From Holophagales bacterium (GTDB taxonomy: Bacteria > Acidobacteriota > Thermoanaerobaculia > Multivoradales > Multivoraceae): 64,000 nucleotides of DNA. Of this stretch, positions 55,698 to 64,000 are shown piece by piece (position 1 is the stretch's first letter; the number at the start of each line of letters is the position of its first letter). Under the pieces are notes generated by a model that searched no databases, had not been told where the DNA came from, and saw only the letters and a program-made list of their open reading frames with translations. Location of the stretch: contig VXVC01000012.1 in NCBI GenBank assembly GCA_009836625.1, positions 70,073 to 134,072 of the forward strand. Reading direction: 5' to 3'. Position numbers and translations under genes: made by a program.

Positions 55698-58067
55698 CTA
55701 CTCCGCGGGAGCGGGAAGCAGCTCGATCCGGGTTTCCGCCGCTTCGAGGATGGCGGGACGCGTGTAGAGCAGGGGAAACGCCTGGTCGTTGGCCCAGGGC
55801 TCGAACAGGTCCCGGTAGTGCGGGCTCCTGGGATCACCGGACTGGCCGGGGTTGTTCATCGCCACGGAGGCGTCCCAGTTGCCGACGTCGATCACCATGC
55901 GGAAGGAGGCGCCGGAGCGCTGGTTGAAGTCGTCGCCGTAGCTCGTGTTGCCGACCGTGTCGCCGGAGCCGCCGCGCTCGGCGGGGCCGACGTCGGCGAG
56001 CCGGCGGAGGTCGTCCGGGAGGTGCGCCGACAGCGGATGCCGCAGTTCGATCTGGTGCAGGTCGCCCCAGCGCCAGCCGGCGGGGTCAGTGCCCAGGCGC
56101 TCGCTGACATCGTCGTAGGCGGCCCGCAGGCTGTCGAGCAGCGCTTCGTCGCGCGCCCGTCGCGGCCGGTCGCCGAGCCGCGGGTCCATCTCTTCGAGCA
56201 TCCGGAGCAGGTGCTCGTCCTGGACCGGGAGTGGGTCCTCGCCCGCCCCGAGGGCCGCCGCCATCCGCCGGCCGACCTCGTCGCCGAGGTGCCGTTGCCA
56301 CCAGACCTCGAAGAGGGCGGCCGCGGCGCTGTCCGCGGCGAGTTCGGCGTTCCAGCCGCCCAGGAGCTCGAGCGCCGGCCCGGCCTCCGGTGTCGGACTT
56401 GCTCGTCCCAGCAGCGCGTGCAGGCGGCGCGCCGGGATGGACACGTAGTCGGTCTGCAGTCGCACGGCGCCCTCGACCGTCATCGCGTCCTCGGCGTTCA
56501 GCACCTCGCCGATCCGCTGGCGCCGGTAGGGCCCGGCCCACTCCCAGCCCAGCGGCACGTCGTAGCCGGCGGGCAGGTTCATCTCGTTCGCGGTCGCGAC
56601 CCAGCCGCGTCCGGGGTTGTATTCGACCGGCAGTTCGTCCATGTTCCGGTAGCCGCTCCACTCGTACCGGCCGTCGCCCGGCACCGGCAGCAGACCGTCC
56701 CAGTTGGGCCGGATCGGCGCGAGGCCGCCCGGCTTCCAGCCGATGTTGCCGCTCGCGTCCGCGTAGACCTGGTTTTCGGATGGCGTTCCCCAGCGGTTCA
56801 TGGCAGCCAGGAACTGGTCCCAGTTGCGGGCGCGGATGTACTCGATCGACCCGAGGTAGGGCGCCATGCCGGGCTCCAGCCAGGCCGCGCGCAGACCGAT
56901 GGCGAGATCCCGGTCGAGGTCCTGGTAGAGGACGGGGCCGTGACGGGTGAAGCGGAGTTCCACCGTGCGGGCGTCACCGCCGCGCACCGGAATCGTCTCC
57001 TCGATGGTCTCCATCGGCAGCCAGTTGCCCCGGTGCTCGTAGAAGTCGGGCTCGCCGGGCTTCGTCTTGTAGACGTAGAGGTCTTCCTGGTCGATGCTGA
57101 AGATGGTCAGCCCGAAGGCGATCGTGCCGTTGTGTCCGATCGAGATGCCGGGCAGGGCGGGTTCGCCCGCGCCGATCAGGTCGAGCCCCGGCGAGCTGAG
57201 GTGGACGATGTAGCGGAGCGAGGGCACGGCCTGGGTGCGGTGCGGATCGTTCGCCAGAAGGGGCCGACCGGTGGCGGTGCGGCGCGGCGAGATCGCCCAG
57301 TTGTTGCTGCCCTGGGATGCGGCGTCGGCCGCGTCCTGGAAGCCGGGCTCGAGGTTGTTGAAGCTGACGCCGCGCGTGCCCTGCCGGTAGACGGCGATCG
57401 CACGGGAAATCGCCGCAAGCGAGCTGCGATCAAGACCTTCCTGCACCGACAGCCGGTGGTCCGGCTGGTAGCGGTCACGAAGGGCGAGCGCTTCCGGTCC
57501 GTGTTCGTTCAGGAACGCGGCCCGGGAGAACTCACTGGTCGCGTTCCGCAGCAGACCATGACTGCGGATCCGCGTCACCGCCTCCGGCGTCCAGTGCGAC
57601 GGCTCGTAGCCCAGCGCCTCGAACTCGGGCGGCATCAGCTCGGGACGCTCCAGCACCAGGTCGACATAGGCATTGACGCCGCGCGTCCAGGCCGCGACGA
57701 TCCGCTTCGTGTCCGAGGCGTAGGCGAGCCACTCGGCGTGCATGTCGCCGCGGTAGAGCAGCAGCCGGGCGGCCTTGTCCTGCTCGACGAAGCGGGGCCC
57801 GAAGACCTCCGAGAGCGTCCCCTCGCCGCGCCGGCGCCAGAGGTCGATCTGCCACAGCCGGTCGCGGGCCGCGTTCCAGCCCTGGGCGAAGAACAAGTCG
57901 TCCTGGCCGCCGGCGAAGACGTGAGCGATGCCCCAGCGGTCGACCAGGATCTCGACGGGCGCCGCGAGCCCCGGGACCGCGAAGCGGGTTGTCTCGATCT
58001 CCTGGGCCGCCGTCGTCGAGGCGAGAAACAGGGCGATCGCGGGGGCCGTCTGGCGGAGCTTGCGCAT
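55698..58067 (-). CDS. Penicillin acylase family protein (intact)
   Basis: The 789-residue exported Ntn hydrolase has a signal peptide (APAIALFLASTTAAQ), the alpha-chain opening VDRWGIAHVFAGGQDDLFFA, the spacer, and the autocleavage nucleophile in QGSNNWAIS (Ser about residue 254). The beta chain has TGRPLLANDPH, GHNGTIAFGLT and the conserved SPHYRDLFEPW end. It self-processes to a heterodimer in the periplasm and cleaves amide-linked acyl groups. It is the intact counterpart of the TGA-interrupted gene at 4.3-6.5 kb. Divergent from the receptor gene, with a 52-bp gap. Confidence 0.93.
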   Translation of the reverse strand: MRKLRQTAPAIALFLASTTAAQEIETTRFAVPGLAAPVEILVDRWGIAHVFAGGQDDLFFAQGWNAARDRLWQIDLWRRRGEGTLSEVFGPRFVEQDKAARLLLYRGDMHAEWLAYASDTKRIVAAWTRGVNAYVDLVLERPELMPPEFEALGYEPSHWTPEAVTRIRSHGLLRNATSEFSRAAFLNEHGPEALALRDRYQPDHRLSVQEGLDRSSLAAISRAIAVYRQGTRGVSFNNLEPGFQDAADAASQGSNNWAISPRRTATGRPLLANDPHRTQAVPSLRYIVHLSSPGLDLIGAGEPALPGISIGHNGTIAFGLTIFSIDQEDLYVYKTKPGEPDFYEHRGNWLPMETIEETIPVRGGDARTVELRFTRHGPVLYQDLDRDLAIGLRAAWLEPGMAPYLGSIEYIRARNWDQFLAAMNRWGTPSENQVYADASGNIGWKPGGLAPIRPNWDGLLPVPGDGRYEWSGYRNMDELPVEYNPGRGWVATANEMNLPAGYDVPLGWEWAGPYRRQRIGEVLNAEDAMTVEGAVRLQTDYVSIPARRLHALLGRASPTPEAGPALELLGGWNAELAADSAAAALFEVWWQRHLGDEVGRRMAAALGAGEDPLPVQDEHLLRMLEEMDPRLGDRPRRARDEALLDSLRAAYDDVSERLGTDPAGWRWGDLHQIELRHPLSAHLPDDLRRLADVGPAERGGSGDTVGNTSYGDDFNQRSGASFRMVIDVGNWDASVAMNNPGQSGDPRSPHYRDLFEPWANDQAFPLLYTRPAILEAAETRIELLPAPAE

Positions 58068-58119
58068 CTGCGAGAGGGCACGATACCAACGGGCCGCTCG
58101 GCTAAGCTCTTCGCCCGTG

Positions 58120-60081
58120 ATGATTCAGACCCGCCGGTCCAAGCCGTTTCGTACGATCACTCTCGCGGCGCTCGTGGTGCTGGCTGCGTCGGCCCTTGTC
58201 GCGCAGGACGAGGGTGCAGAACCCGCGGAGGCTGGAGATCAAGACGGCTCGGCTCCGGAGGCCGTGTTCTACGAGACGGCCACGGTGCGGGGCCGGGCGC
58301 TGGAGGGTGCGACCGCTTCGGTCCAGGTCGTCGACACGGACGACCTCCAGCACCTGGCGGTGCGCGACGCGGCCGAGGCGCTGCGGCTGGTGCCCGGCGC
58401 CTGGGTGCTCGGGAACGACTCCAGCGCCGCTCTCGCGGGCGTGTCGCTGCGAGGCGGCGACGCGAACTTCTCCCTCGTCCTGATCGACGGCGTGCCGATG
58501 GCCGACAGCACGGACCAGTACGGCGGTGCCTTCCCGCTCGGCAGCGTGGGAGCGGCCGAGATCGAACGCCTGGAGGTGGTCCGCGGACCACTCTCCTCGT
58601 TCTACGGGTCGAGTTCCCTGGCCGGAGCGGTGCAACTGATCACCGCGGCGCCGCGCGATGAGGCGCCCTTTCTGGGCTGGAGCGCGCACGCCGGAGATCA
58701 CGACCATCTGAGCAGCCGGCTTTCCTGGGGGCGCGCGGGCGAGTCGTCGCACGGATCGATCAACGCGGCGGTTCGGGAGGAACAGGGTCGCGTCGGCGAG
58801 GACGCGCTTGAGCAGCAGACGCTCAGCGCGCGTTGGGGCCGCAATCTCGGCGATGTGTCGGCGCTCCGTTTTTCTGCGCGCCTGGCGGACTGGCAGGCCG
58901 ACGACTACCCGGACGGCTCTGGCGGTCCGGTCTTCGGCAGCGGAGACCTGCGGGAGTCCGACCACAGCGATCTCGGCCTCGCGGCGATGGTCGACTTCGG
59001 CGCCGGGGAGGTCTGGAGCCACACGCTGCGGTCGACTTTCTACGAACACACGCTCGATCGGGCCAGCCCGCCGATCGTGCCGCTGGTGCCCCCGATCACA
59101 GAGTCAACGAAGTTCAACGACCTGCGGGTGGCCTGGACCGGCGCCTTCGCTCCGGCCGGCGGTGCGCCGTACGACGTCAGCCTGGGCGTCGAGGGATTGA
59201 GCGAGGAGGGCCGGAACCGGAGCCTCCTGTTGCTGCCGCCCTACTTCGGCGGCCCTCTGGCAGGCGACTACCTGATCGAACGGGAGCGTGTGGGCGCGTT
59301 CGCTGAGTGGCGCTGGAGCAGAGGCGGGCTGGTGGCCGAGATCGGCGCCCGGGCCGACTTCTTCGAGGGCGAGGGGGAGGAGCTGAGCCCGCGGGTTGGC
59401 GTGCGCTACACGCCGGCGGGTGGTTCCTGGTCCGTCCGGGCCTCGGCGGGCGAGGCGTTCAAGCTGCCGAGCCTGTACGGATTGGCCACGCCGCGGGCGA
59501 TCGGCGGGAATCCGAACCTTCAGCCCGAGACCAGCGTCGGCGCCGACCTGGGGTTCGAGGCCCGGTCGGCGACCGGCGCGGCCCGGGGTGGCATCACCGT
59601 GTTTTCGAACCGGTTCGAAAACCTCGTCGACTTCGACTTCGACACCTTCCAGATCGTGAACCGGAGCAAAGTGGACGCCGAAGGCGTGGAAGCGTTCCTC
59701 GTCTGGAACCCGTCGGCGCGCGTCGGGGTCGATGTCCGCCTCACGTCGCAGGACACCGAGGACCTGGCCACGGGACGGACACTGCGCCGCAGGCCCGATC
59801 TCTACGGCGGCGTCGGCTTGCGGGTCCACCTGAGCGAGTCGGTCCGGCTCGGCCTCGAGGCCCGGCATACCGGCTCCTATCTGGACGAACAGATTCCGGC
59901 GCCGTTCCGGACCTCGGTCGCCGGCCGGGACCTGGTCGGCCTGTCGTTCGCATGGCAGGCCGCGGACCGGTGGCGGATCAGCCTGCGCGCCGACAATGCC
60001 TTCGATGAGTCGTACGAGACCCAGGTTGGCTTCCCGGGTCCTGAACGGTCCGTGAGGATCGGCATTCGCTATGGGCAGTAG
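58120..60081 (+). CDS. TonB-dependent receptor (BtuB/CirA-like)
   Basis: ATG 58120 (after GTG 58117) gives 653 residues: signal peptide (LAALVVLAASALVAQ), a plug domain with RDAAEALRLVPGAWV, VLIDGVPMAD and ERLEVVRGPLSSFYGSSSLA, and a 22-strand-type beta-barrel with the late motif GNPNLQPETS, ending in a short aromatic-poor SVRIGIRYGQ strand. It imports a small ligand such as a corrinoid or siderophore. No cobalamin riboswitch fits in the 52-bp upstream gap. A DUF1080 lipoprotein follows after 12 bp. Confidence 0.92.
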   Translation: MIQTRRSKPFRTITLAALVVLAASALVAQDEGAEPAEAGDQDGSAPEAVFYETATVRGRALEGATASVQVVDTDDLQHLAVRDAAEALRLVPGAWVLGNDSSAALAGVSLRGGDANFSLVLIDGVPMADSTDQYGGAFPLGSVGAAEIERLEVVRGPLSSFYGSSSLAGAVQLITAAPRDEAPFLGWSAHAGDHDHLSSRLSWGRAGESSHGSINAAVREEQGRVGEDALEQQTLSARWGRNLGDVSALRFSARLADWQADDYPDGSGGPVFGSGDLRESDHSDLGLAAMVDFGAGEVWSHTLRSTFYEHTLDRASPPIVPLVPPITESTKFNDLRVAWTGAFAPAGGAPYDVSLGVEGLSEEGRNRSLLLLPPYFGGPLAGDYLIERERVGAFAEWRWSRGGLVAEIGARADFFEGEGEELSPRVGVRYTPAGGSWSVRASAGEAFKLPSLYGLATPRAIGGNPNLQPETSVGADLGFEARSATGAARGGITVFSNRFENLVDFDFDTFQIVNRSKVDAEGVEAFLVWNPSARVGVDVRLTSQDTEDLATGRTLRRRPDLYGGVGLRVHLSESVRLGLEARHTGSYLDEQIPAPFRTSVAGRDLVGLSFAWQAADRWRISLRADNAFDESYETQVGFPGPERSVRIGIRYGQ

Positions 60082-60093
60082 GAGGATGAACGG

Positions 60094-60873
60094 ATGAAGA
60101 CGATGTTGACGGTTGTCGCTGCAATGCTGCTGGTGATCGGAGCGGTCGCCTGCGTCGAGATCCGGGTAGGCGCCCCGGATGACGCCGAAACCGAAGAGGT
60201 CGCGGTCGATCCGGCCGCGACTCCCAACGAACTCAGCGCCGAGGAAGTCGAGACAGGCTTCCAGTCGCTCTTCGACGGCGAGTCACTGGAGCACTGGCGC
60301 GGCTTCAAGCTGGACCAGGTGCCGGCCGGCTGGTCGGCAGCCGACGGTGTGGTCCACTTCCTGCCGCCCGAAGGCGACGACGCCGGGCCGCGAGCCGACC
60401 TGTTGACCCGGGAGCAGTACAGGAACTTCGAGTTCCGCTTCGACTGGGCGGTTACCGCTGGAGGCAACAGCGGCGTGATGTTCCACGTCTCCGAGGACGC
60501 ACCCGCCTCCTACTCGACGGGTCCGGAGTTCCAGATCCTGGACGACGGCGGCCACCGCGACGGCCAGCGGATGGAGACCTCGGCGGCCTCGAACTACGCG
60601 CTCCACGCGCGCCAGGGCGGCGAACTGGCACCGGTGGGCGAGTTCAACACTTCCGCCCTACGGGTGGAAGGAAATCAGGTCACGCACTGGTTGAACGGCG
60701 AGAAGGTGGTCGAGTACGTGCTCTGGGATGACGACTGGAACGCGCTGGTTCAGGCCAGCAAGTTCGCCTCCATGCCCGGCTACGGGATGATGGAGACGGG
60801 CCACATCGCGCTCCAGGACCACGGCAACGAGATCTGGTTCCGCAACCTCCGCATCCTCGTTCTGCCTGATTGA
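60094..60873 (+). CDS. DUF1080 (3-keto-disaccharide hydrolase-like) lipoprotein
   Basis: The 259-residue protein has a lipobox (IGAVAC, Cys near residue 20), a low-complexity acidic linker, and the DUF1080 jelly-roll core: FQSLFDGESLEHWRGF, NFEFRFDWAVTAGGNSGVMF, GPEFQILDDGGH and NEIWFRNLRI. Known members bind or cleave sugars, including 3-keto-glycosides. Its stop overlaps the ATG of the Rieske-ThDP gene (TGATG), implying coupling. Confidence 0.93.
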   Translation: MKTMLTVVAAMLLVIGAVACVEIRVGAPDDAETEEVAVDPAATPNELSAEEVETGFQSLFDGESLEHWRGFKLDQVPAGWSAADGVVHFLPPEGDDAGPRADLLTREQYRNFEFRFDWAVTAGGNSGVMFHVSEDAPASYSTGPEFQILDDGGHRDGQRMETSAASNYALHARQGGELAPVGEFNTSALRVEGNQVTHWLNGEKVVEYVLWDDDWNALVQASKFASMPGYGMMETGHIALQDHGNEIWFRNLRILVLPD

Positions 60874-62849
60874 TGGACGACCACGGCCCCGCCTCCGGCC
60901 TGGCCTGGTTCAAGGTCGCCGACCTCGACGAGCTGGCCGAGAACCGGGTCAAGACGGTCGTGGCGGGCCGGCGCTCCATCTGCCTGACGCACCACGACGG
61001 GCAGTACGGCGCGCTGGACAACCGCTGCCCGCACCAGGGCGGTCCGCTGGGGGAAGGGTCGATCGAGAACGGCTGGCTGCGCTGCCCGTGGCACGGCTGG
61101 GACTACTGCCCGCTCACGGGAAAGTCGCCGGCGGGCTACGACGAGCGGGTGCCGACCTACGAGGTCGAAGTCCGCGGCGACGGCATCTATGTCGGTCTGG
61201 AGAAAGAGGTCGAGCGACCGCGCACGGTGAGCGACGCGATGGTCGAGACCTTCGTCAACTGGGGGGTGACCCACGTCTTCGGAATGGTCGGCCACTCGAA
61301 CCTCGGACTGGCCGACGCGATCCGGGCGCAGTGCGAGGCCGGCGCCCTCCAGTACGTCGGCGTCCGCCACGAGGGCGCGGCGGCCTTCGCGGCTTCGGCC
61401 TACGGCAAGTTGACCGGCCGGCCGGCGGCCTGCCTGACGATCGCCGGGCCCGGCGCCACGAACCTGCTCACCGGCATGTGGGACGCGCGGATGGACCGGG
61501 CGCCGATCCTGGCGCTGACCGGCCAGGTGGACACTCAGGTCCTGGGCCCCGGGGCGTTCCAGGAGGTCGACCTTTCCGCCGCCTTCGCCGGGGTCGCCGC
61601 GATGAGCCATGCCGTCTACCGGGACAGCCGGCACGTCGAACTGGCGAACCTGGCCTGTAAGAACGCGATCCTCAAGCGCGACGTGGCGCACCTCATCTTC
61701 CCGGACGAGGTGCAGACACTGCCTTCGGACACTTTGGCCGGATCGCCGGAGGGTCGCCTGACTCCATCCGGAATCACTCCTCCGCCGGAGGCAACGGAAC
61801 GCGCCCTGGAGTTGATCCGCGGTGCTCGGAGACCCGTCATCATCGTCGGCCACGGCGCCCGGTTCGAGATGGACGGCGTCAAGGCTCTGGCGGAGCGCCT
61901 GAACGCGCCGGTGGTGACGACCTTCAAGGCGAAGGGGCTGATCTCCGACGATCATCCCCTCGGCTGCGGCGTCCTCGGCCGTAGCGGCACGCCGGTCGCG
62001 AGCTGGTTCATGAACGAGAGCGACCTGCTGATCGTCTTCGGCGCATCGTTCTCGAACCACACCGGGATCACGACCTTCAAGCCGGTCATCCAGGTCGACT
62101 TCGAGGCGATGGCCCTCGGCAAGTTCCACGCCGTCGACGTGCCGGTCTGGGGCGAGATCGGGATCACCGCGCGGCTGTTCGCGGAGGCGCTCGGTGACGG
62201 CGCCGCCGACACCGTGGACCAGCGGCCGGAGGTCGCCGAGCGCTGGCGGATCTGGCGGCTCGAGAAGGAACGCCGTCTTGCGGACGTCGGCGAGGCCGGC
62301 GTGAGCTCCGCCGCCGTGTTCGCGGCGCTGAACCGGTGCATGCCCGAGGACGCGATCATCGCCGTCGACGTCGGCAACAACACGTACTCCTTTGGCCGCT
62401 ACTTCGAGTGCCGGCGGCAGGCCGTCCTGATGTCGGGGTATCTCGGTTCGATCGGGTTCGGCTACCCGGCGGCGATGGGCGCCTGGGCGGCGACGCAGAC
62501 GGCCGACGAGCGGTTCGCCGGCCGGCCGGTGGTGGCGATCACCGGCGACGGCGGCTTCGGCCAGTACCTTGGAGAGGTGATGACCGCCGTCCACCACCGG
62601 ATGAACATCACCCACGTTCTGCTGAACAACAGCGAGCTCGGCAAGATCTCGAAGGAGCAGCGGGCGATCGAACTGCCCGTCTGGATGACCGACCTGACGA
62701 ACCCGAACTTCGCCGAGTTCGTGACGAACTGCGGTGGCCTCGGCATCCGGGTCGGGGACGCCGGCGAACTCGACGACGCGCTCGGGCGGGCCCTGGACCA
62801 CGATGGGCCGGCCACGGTCGAGGTCATCGCCGACCCCCTGCTGGTGTGA
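60873..62849 (+). CDS. Rieske [2Fe-2S] domain fused to a ThDP-dependent enzyme
   Basis: The 658-residue protein has two modules. Residues 1-105 form a Rieske ferredoxin with C52-x-H54 (NRCPHQGGPLGEG) and C71-x2-H74 (RCPWHGWDY). From about 115 there is a pyruvate-oxidase-like ThDP enzyme with VRHEGAAAFAASAYGKLTG (catalytic Glu), a central domain and the G558-D-G to N585-N586 ThDP-Mg motif (GDGGFGQYLGEVM; LLNNSELGKI). The fusion suggests direct transfer of electrons from the ThDP-bound intermediate to an iron-sulfur centre. No signal peptide, so cytosolic. Substrate unknown. Confidence 0.93.
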   Translation: MDDHGPASGLAWFKVADLDELAENRVKTVVAGRRSICLTHHDGQYGALDNRCPHQGGPLGEGSIENGWLRCPWHGWDYCPLTGKSPAGYDERVPTYEVEVRGDGIYVGLEKEVERPRTVSDAMVETFVNWGVTHVFGMVGHSNLGLADAIRAQCEAGALQYVGVRHEGAAAFAASAYGKLTGRPAACLTIAGPGATNLLTGMWDARMDRAPILALTGQVDTQVLGPGAFQEVDLSAAFAGVAAMSHAVYRDSRHVELANLACKNAILKRDVAHLIFPDEVQTLPSDTLAGSPEGRLTPSGITPPPEATERALELIRGARRPVIIVGHGARFEMDGVKALAERLNAPVVTTFKAKGLISDDHPLGCGVLGRSGTPVASWFMNESDLLIVFGASFSNHTGITTFKPVIQVDFEAMALGKFHAVDVPVWGEIGITARLFAEALGDGAADTVDQRPEVAERWRIWRLEKERRLADVGEAGVSSAAVFAALNRCMPEDAIIAVDVGNNTYSFGRYFECRRQAVLMSGYLGSIGFGYPAAMGAWAATQTADERFAGRPVVAITGDGGFGQYLGEVMTAVHHRMNITHVLLNNSELGKISKEQRAIELPVWMTDLTNPNFAEFVTNCGGLGIRVGDAGELDDALGRALDHDGPATVEVIADPLLV

Positions 62850-62850
62850 G

Positions 62851-63597
62851 ATGACGATCGGCGGCCGCGAAGAGCTGGAGGCCCTGCGCCGGGCGGGTCG
62901 GGTCGCGGCCCGGTGTCTGGCGCGGATGGGCGAGGCTCTCGAACCGGGCATGACGACCGCCGAGCTGGATCTGATCGGTCGCGAGTACATGGAAGCGCGC
63001 GGCGCGCGTTCGGCGCCCGAGTTCTGCTACGACTTCCCGGCCGCCACCTGCATCAGCGTCAACGAGGAGGTCGCGCACGGCATCGCCGGCGAGCGGCGGA
63101 TCGAGGCCGGCGACCTGGTCCACATCGACGTGTCCCTCGAACTCGGCGGCTACTTCAGCGACACTGGCGCGGCGTACGCGGTACCGCCGGTGAGCGAAGT
63201 GCGGCGGCGCATGATCTCGGCCACCCGGCGGGCGCTGGGGGCGGCGATGCGGCAGGCCCGCCACGGGCGGCGCCTGCGGAACATCGGCCGCGCGATCGAG
63301 GAGACGGCGACCAGGGCCGGTTTCGGCCTGATCCGCAACCTCGGCTCGCACGGCATCGGCCGTTCGCTCCACGAGGAGCCGAAGTTCGTGCCCGGCTTCG
63401 ACGACCCGAACGACGACCGATTACTGCACGACGGCATGGTGCTGACGATCGAGCCGTTTCTGACCAACGGCCGCGAGCAGGCGAAGACCGCGAAGGACGG
63501 CTGGACGCTGCTCAACAGGCCCGGAACGACGACGGTCCAGTTCGAGCACACGATCGTCGTCACCCGCAAGAAACCTCTGGTGATGACGCTGCCGTAG
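62851..63597 (+). CDS. map: Methionine aminopeptidase, type I
   Basis: Removes the initiator methionine from nascent proteins. The 248-residue length fits the E. coli enzyme. All five metal ligands are in register: D93 (HIDVSL), D104 (FSDTGAAY), H167 (GSHGIGRSLHE), E201 (LTIEPF) and E232 (QFEHT). The gene starts 1 bp after the stop of the Rieske-ThDP gene. It is a housekeeping enzyme in an otherwise specialised operon; a second map may exist elsewhere. Confidence 0.95.
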   Translation: MTIGGREELEALRRAGRVAARCLARMGEALEPGMTTAELDLIGREYMEARGARSAPEFCYDFPAATCISVNEEVAHGIAGERRIEAGDLVHIDVSLELGGYFSDTGAAYAVPPVSEVRRRMISATRRALGAAMRQARHGRRLRNIGRAIEETATRAGFGLIRNLGSHGIGRSLHEEPKFVPGFDDPNDDRLLHDGMVLTIEPFLTNGREQAKTAKDGWTLLNRPGTTTVQFEHTIVVTRKKPLVMTLP

Positions 63598-63611
63598 CGG
63601 GTGGTGCGGGG

Positions 63612-64000
63612 ATGAGCGAACGGCGGCGAAGCGCGATCGGCACGGTCCTCGGCCTGAGCCTCGTTCTGGGGGCCGCCGTTTCCCATGGCCAGGAACCGGA
63701 CGGACCCGCCGGCCGGCCGGCGGACGAAGTGGCCCCCGTCGTGCTGAAGGCTGTCGCCTACCGCACGGTCTCGGCCGAAGTGACGCTCGTGGCCAGGAAC
63801 GCGGAGGGCGTCGAGCAGGAGCTGCCTGTAGTCAGCGGTCAGCCGTTTCAGGTGTTTCTGTTCGAGCCGGGACCCTGGAACGTCCGGCCGGCGTCCGGCT
63901 CCGGCTTCTGGGGTCGTGAGGTCTACGTCGACCCCGATCTGGAACCGGACGATCCAGGCGGGGAGCAGCCGGAGGGCGACGGGACCGAAGAGCCTGCCCC
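63612..64000 (+). CDS. Exported protein of unknown function, truncated by window end
   Basis: From ATG 63612 the frame stays open to the window edge (129 residues visible). A signal peptide (IGTVLGLSLVLGAAVSHGQ) is followed by a beta-rich segment (VAYRTVSAEVTLVARNAEGV) and an acidic Pro/Glu/Asp-rich run, perhaps a linker to a further domain. No family recognised. Close spacing (14 bp) suggests it shares the map transcript. Confidence 0.65.
   Translation, partial: MSERRRSAIGTVLGLSLVLGAAVSHGQEPDGPAGRPADEVAPVVLKAVAYRTVSAEVTLVARNAEGVEQELPVVSGQPFQVFLFEPGPWNVRPASGSGFWGREVYVDPDLEPDDPGGEQPEGDGTEEPA

Overview
The window is GC-rich (roughly two thirds G+C by eye), densely coding and typical of a Gram-negative Acidobacteriota chromosome. 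The best taxonomic pointers are a tandem array of VWFA-related proteins of the acidobacterial type (TIGR03436-like), a large Oar/TonB-dependent receptor with an N-terminal carboxypeptidase-regulatory-like domain, CRTAC1/ASPIC-UnbV proteins, and many exported penicillin-acylase, DUF1080 and c-type cytochrome proteins. This placement is an inference from protein families; no rRNA or tRNA gene was seen.

Layout. 0-10 kb is core and exported metabolism: the end of a TerB-like protein, rpsN, an exported monohaem cytochrome translationally coupled to pyrE, a divergent mog gene, a penicillin acylase interrupted by an in-frame TGA, and two paralogous exported proteins. 10.2-25.3 kb is a defence island with plainer, more AT-rich coding. 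It holds (i) a compact seven-gene ubiquitin-conjugation-like operon (64-aa peptide, E2, Phd-E2 fusion, E1/ThiF, JAMM peptidase, metallo-beta-lactamase-fold protein, membrane protein); (ii) a single-polypeptide type ISP restriction-modification enzyme with a small upstream ORF and an overlapping HicB-like antitoxin; (iii) an ApeA/HEPN-like large protein; (iv) a PD-(D/E)XK-like plus SEC-C protein bracketed by two decayed hicB fragments; and (v) a HEPN/MNT-like pair.

25.3-39 kb returns to housekeeping: a molybdopterin-binding protein, an M20 amidohydrolase, a tripartite-type RND efflux operon with one adaptor and two permeases, and a large TonB-dependent receptor. 39.3-39.9 kb holds a small Cys-rich secreted protein preceded by a duplicated leader with its own mini-ORF. 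39.9-52.5 kb is one long minus-strand gene train: DUF1761 protein, FG-GAP protein, TPR protein and five VWFA paralogues, followed by a truncated, frameshifted sixth copy.

53-64 kb contains two unusual thiamine-diphosphate enzymes (one Tat-exported and coupled to a cytochrome c, one fused to a Rieske domain), a second, intact penicillin acylase, a BtuB-like receptor, a DUF1080 lipoprotein, methionine aminopeptidase and a truncated exported protein. Two copies of a roughly 176-bp inverted-repeat element (7.2 kb and 53.0 kb) appear to belong to a dispersed repeat family. No integrase, transposase, CRISPR array or tRNA attachment site was recognised.
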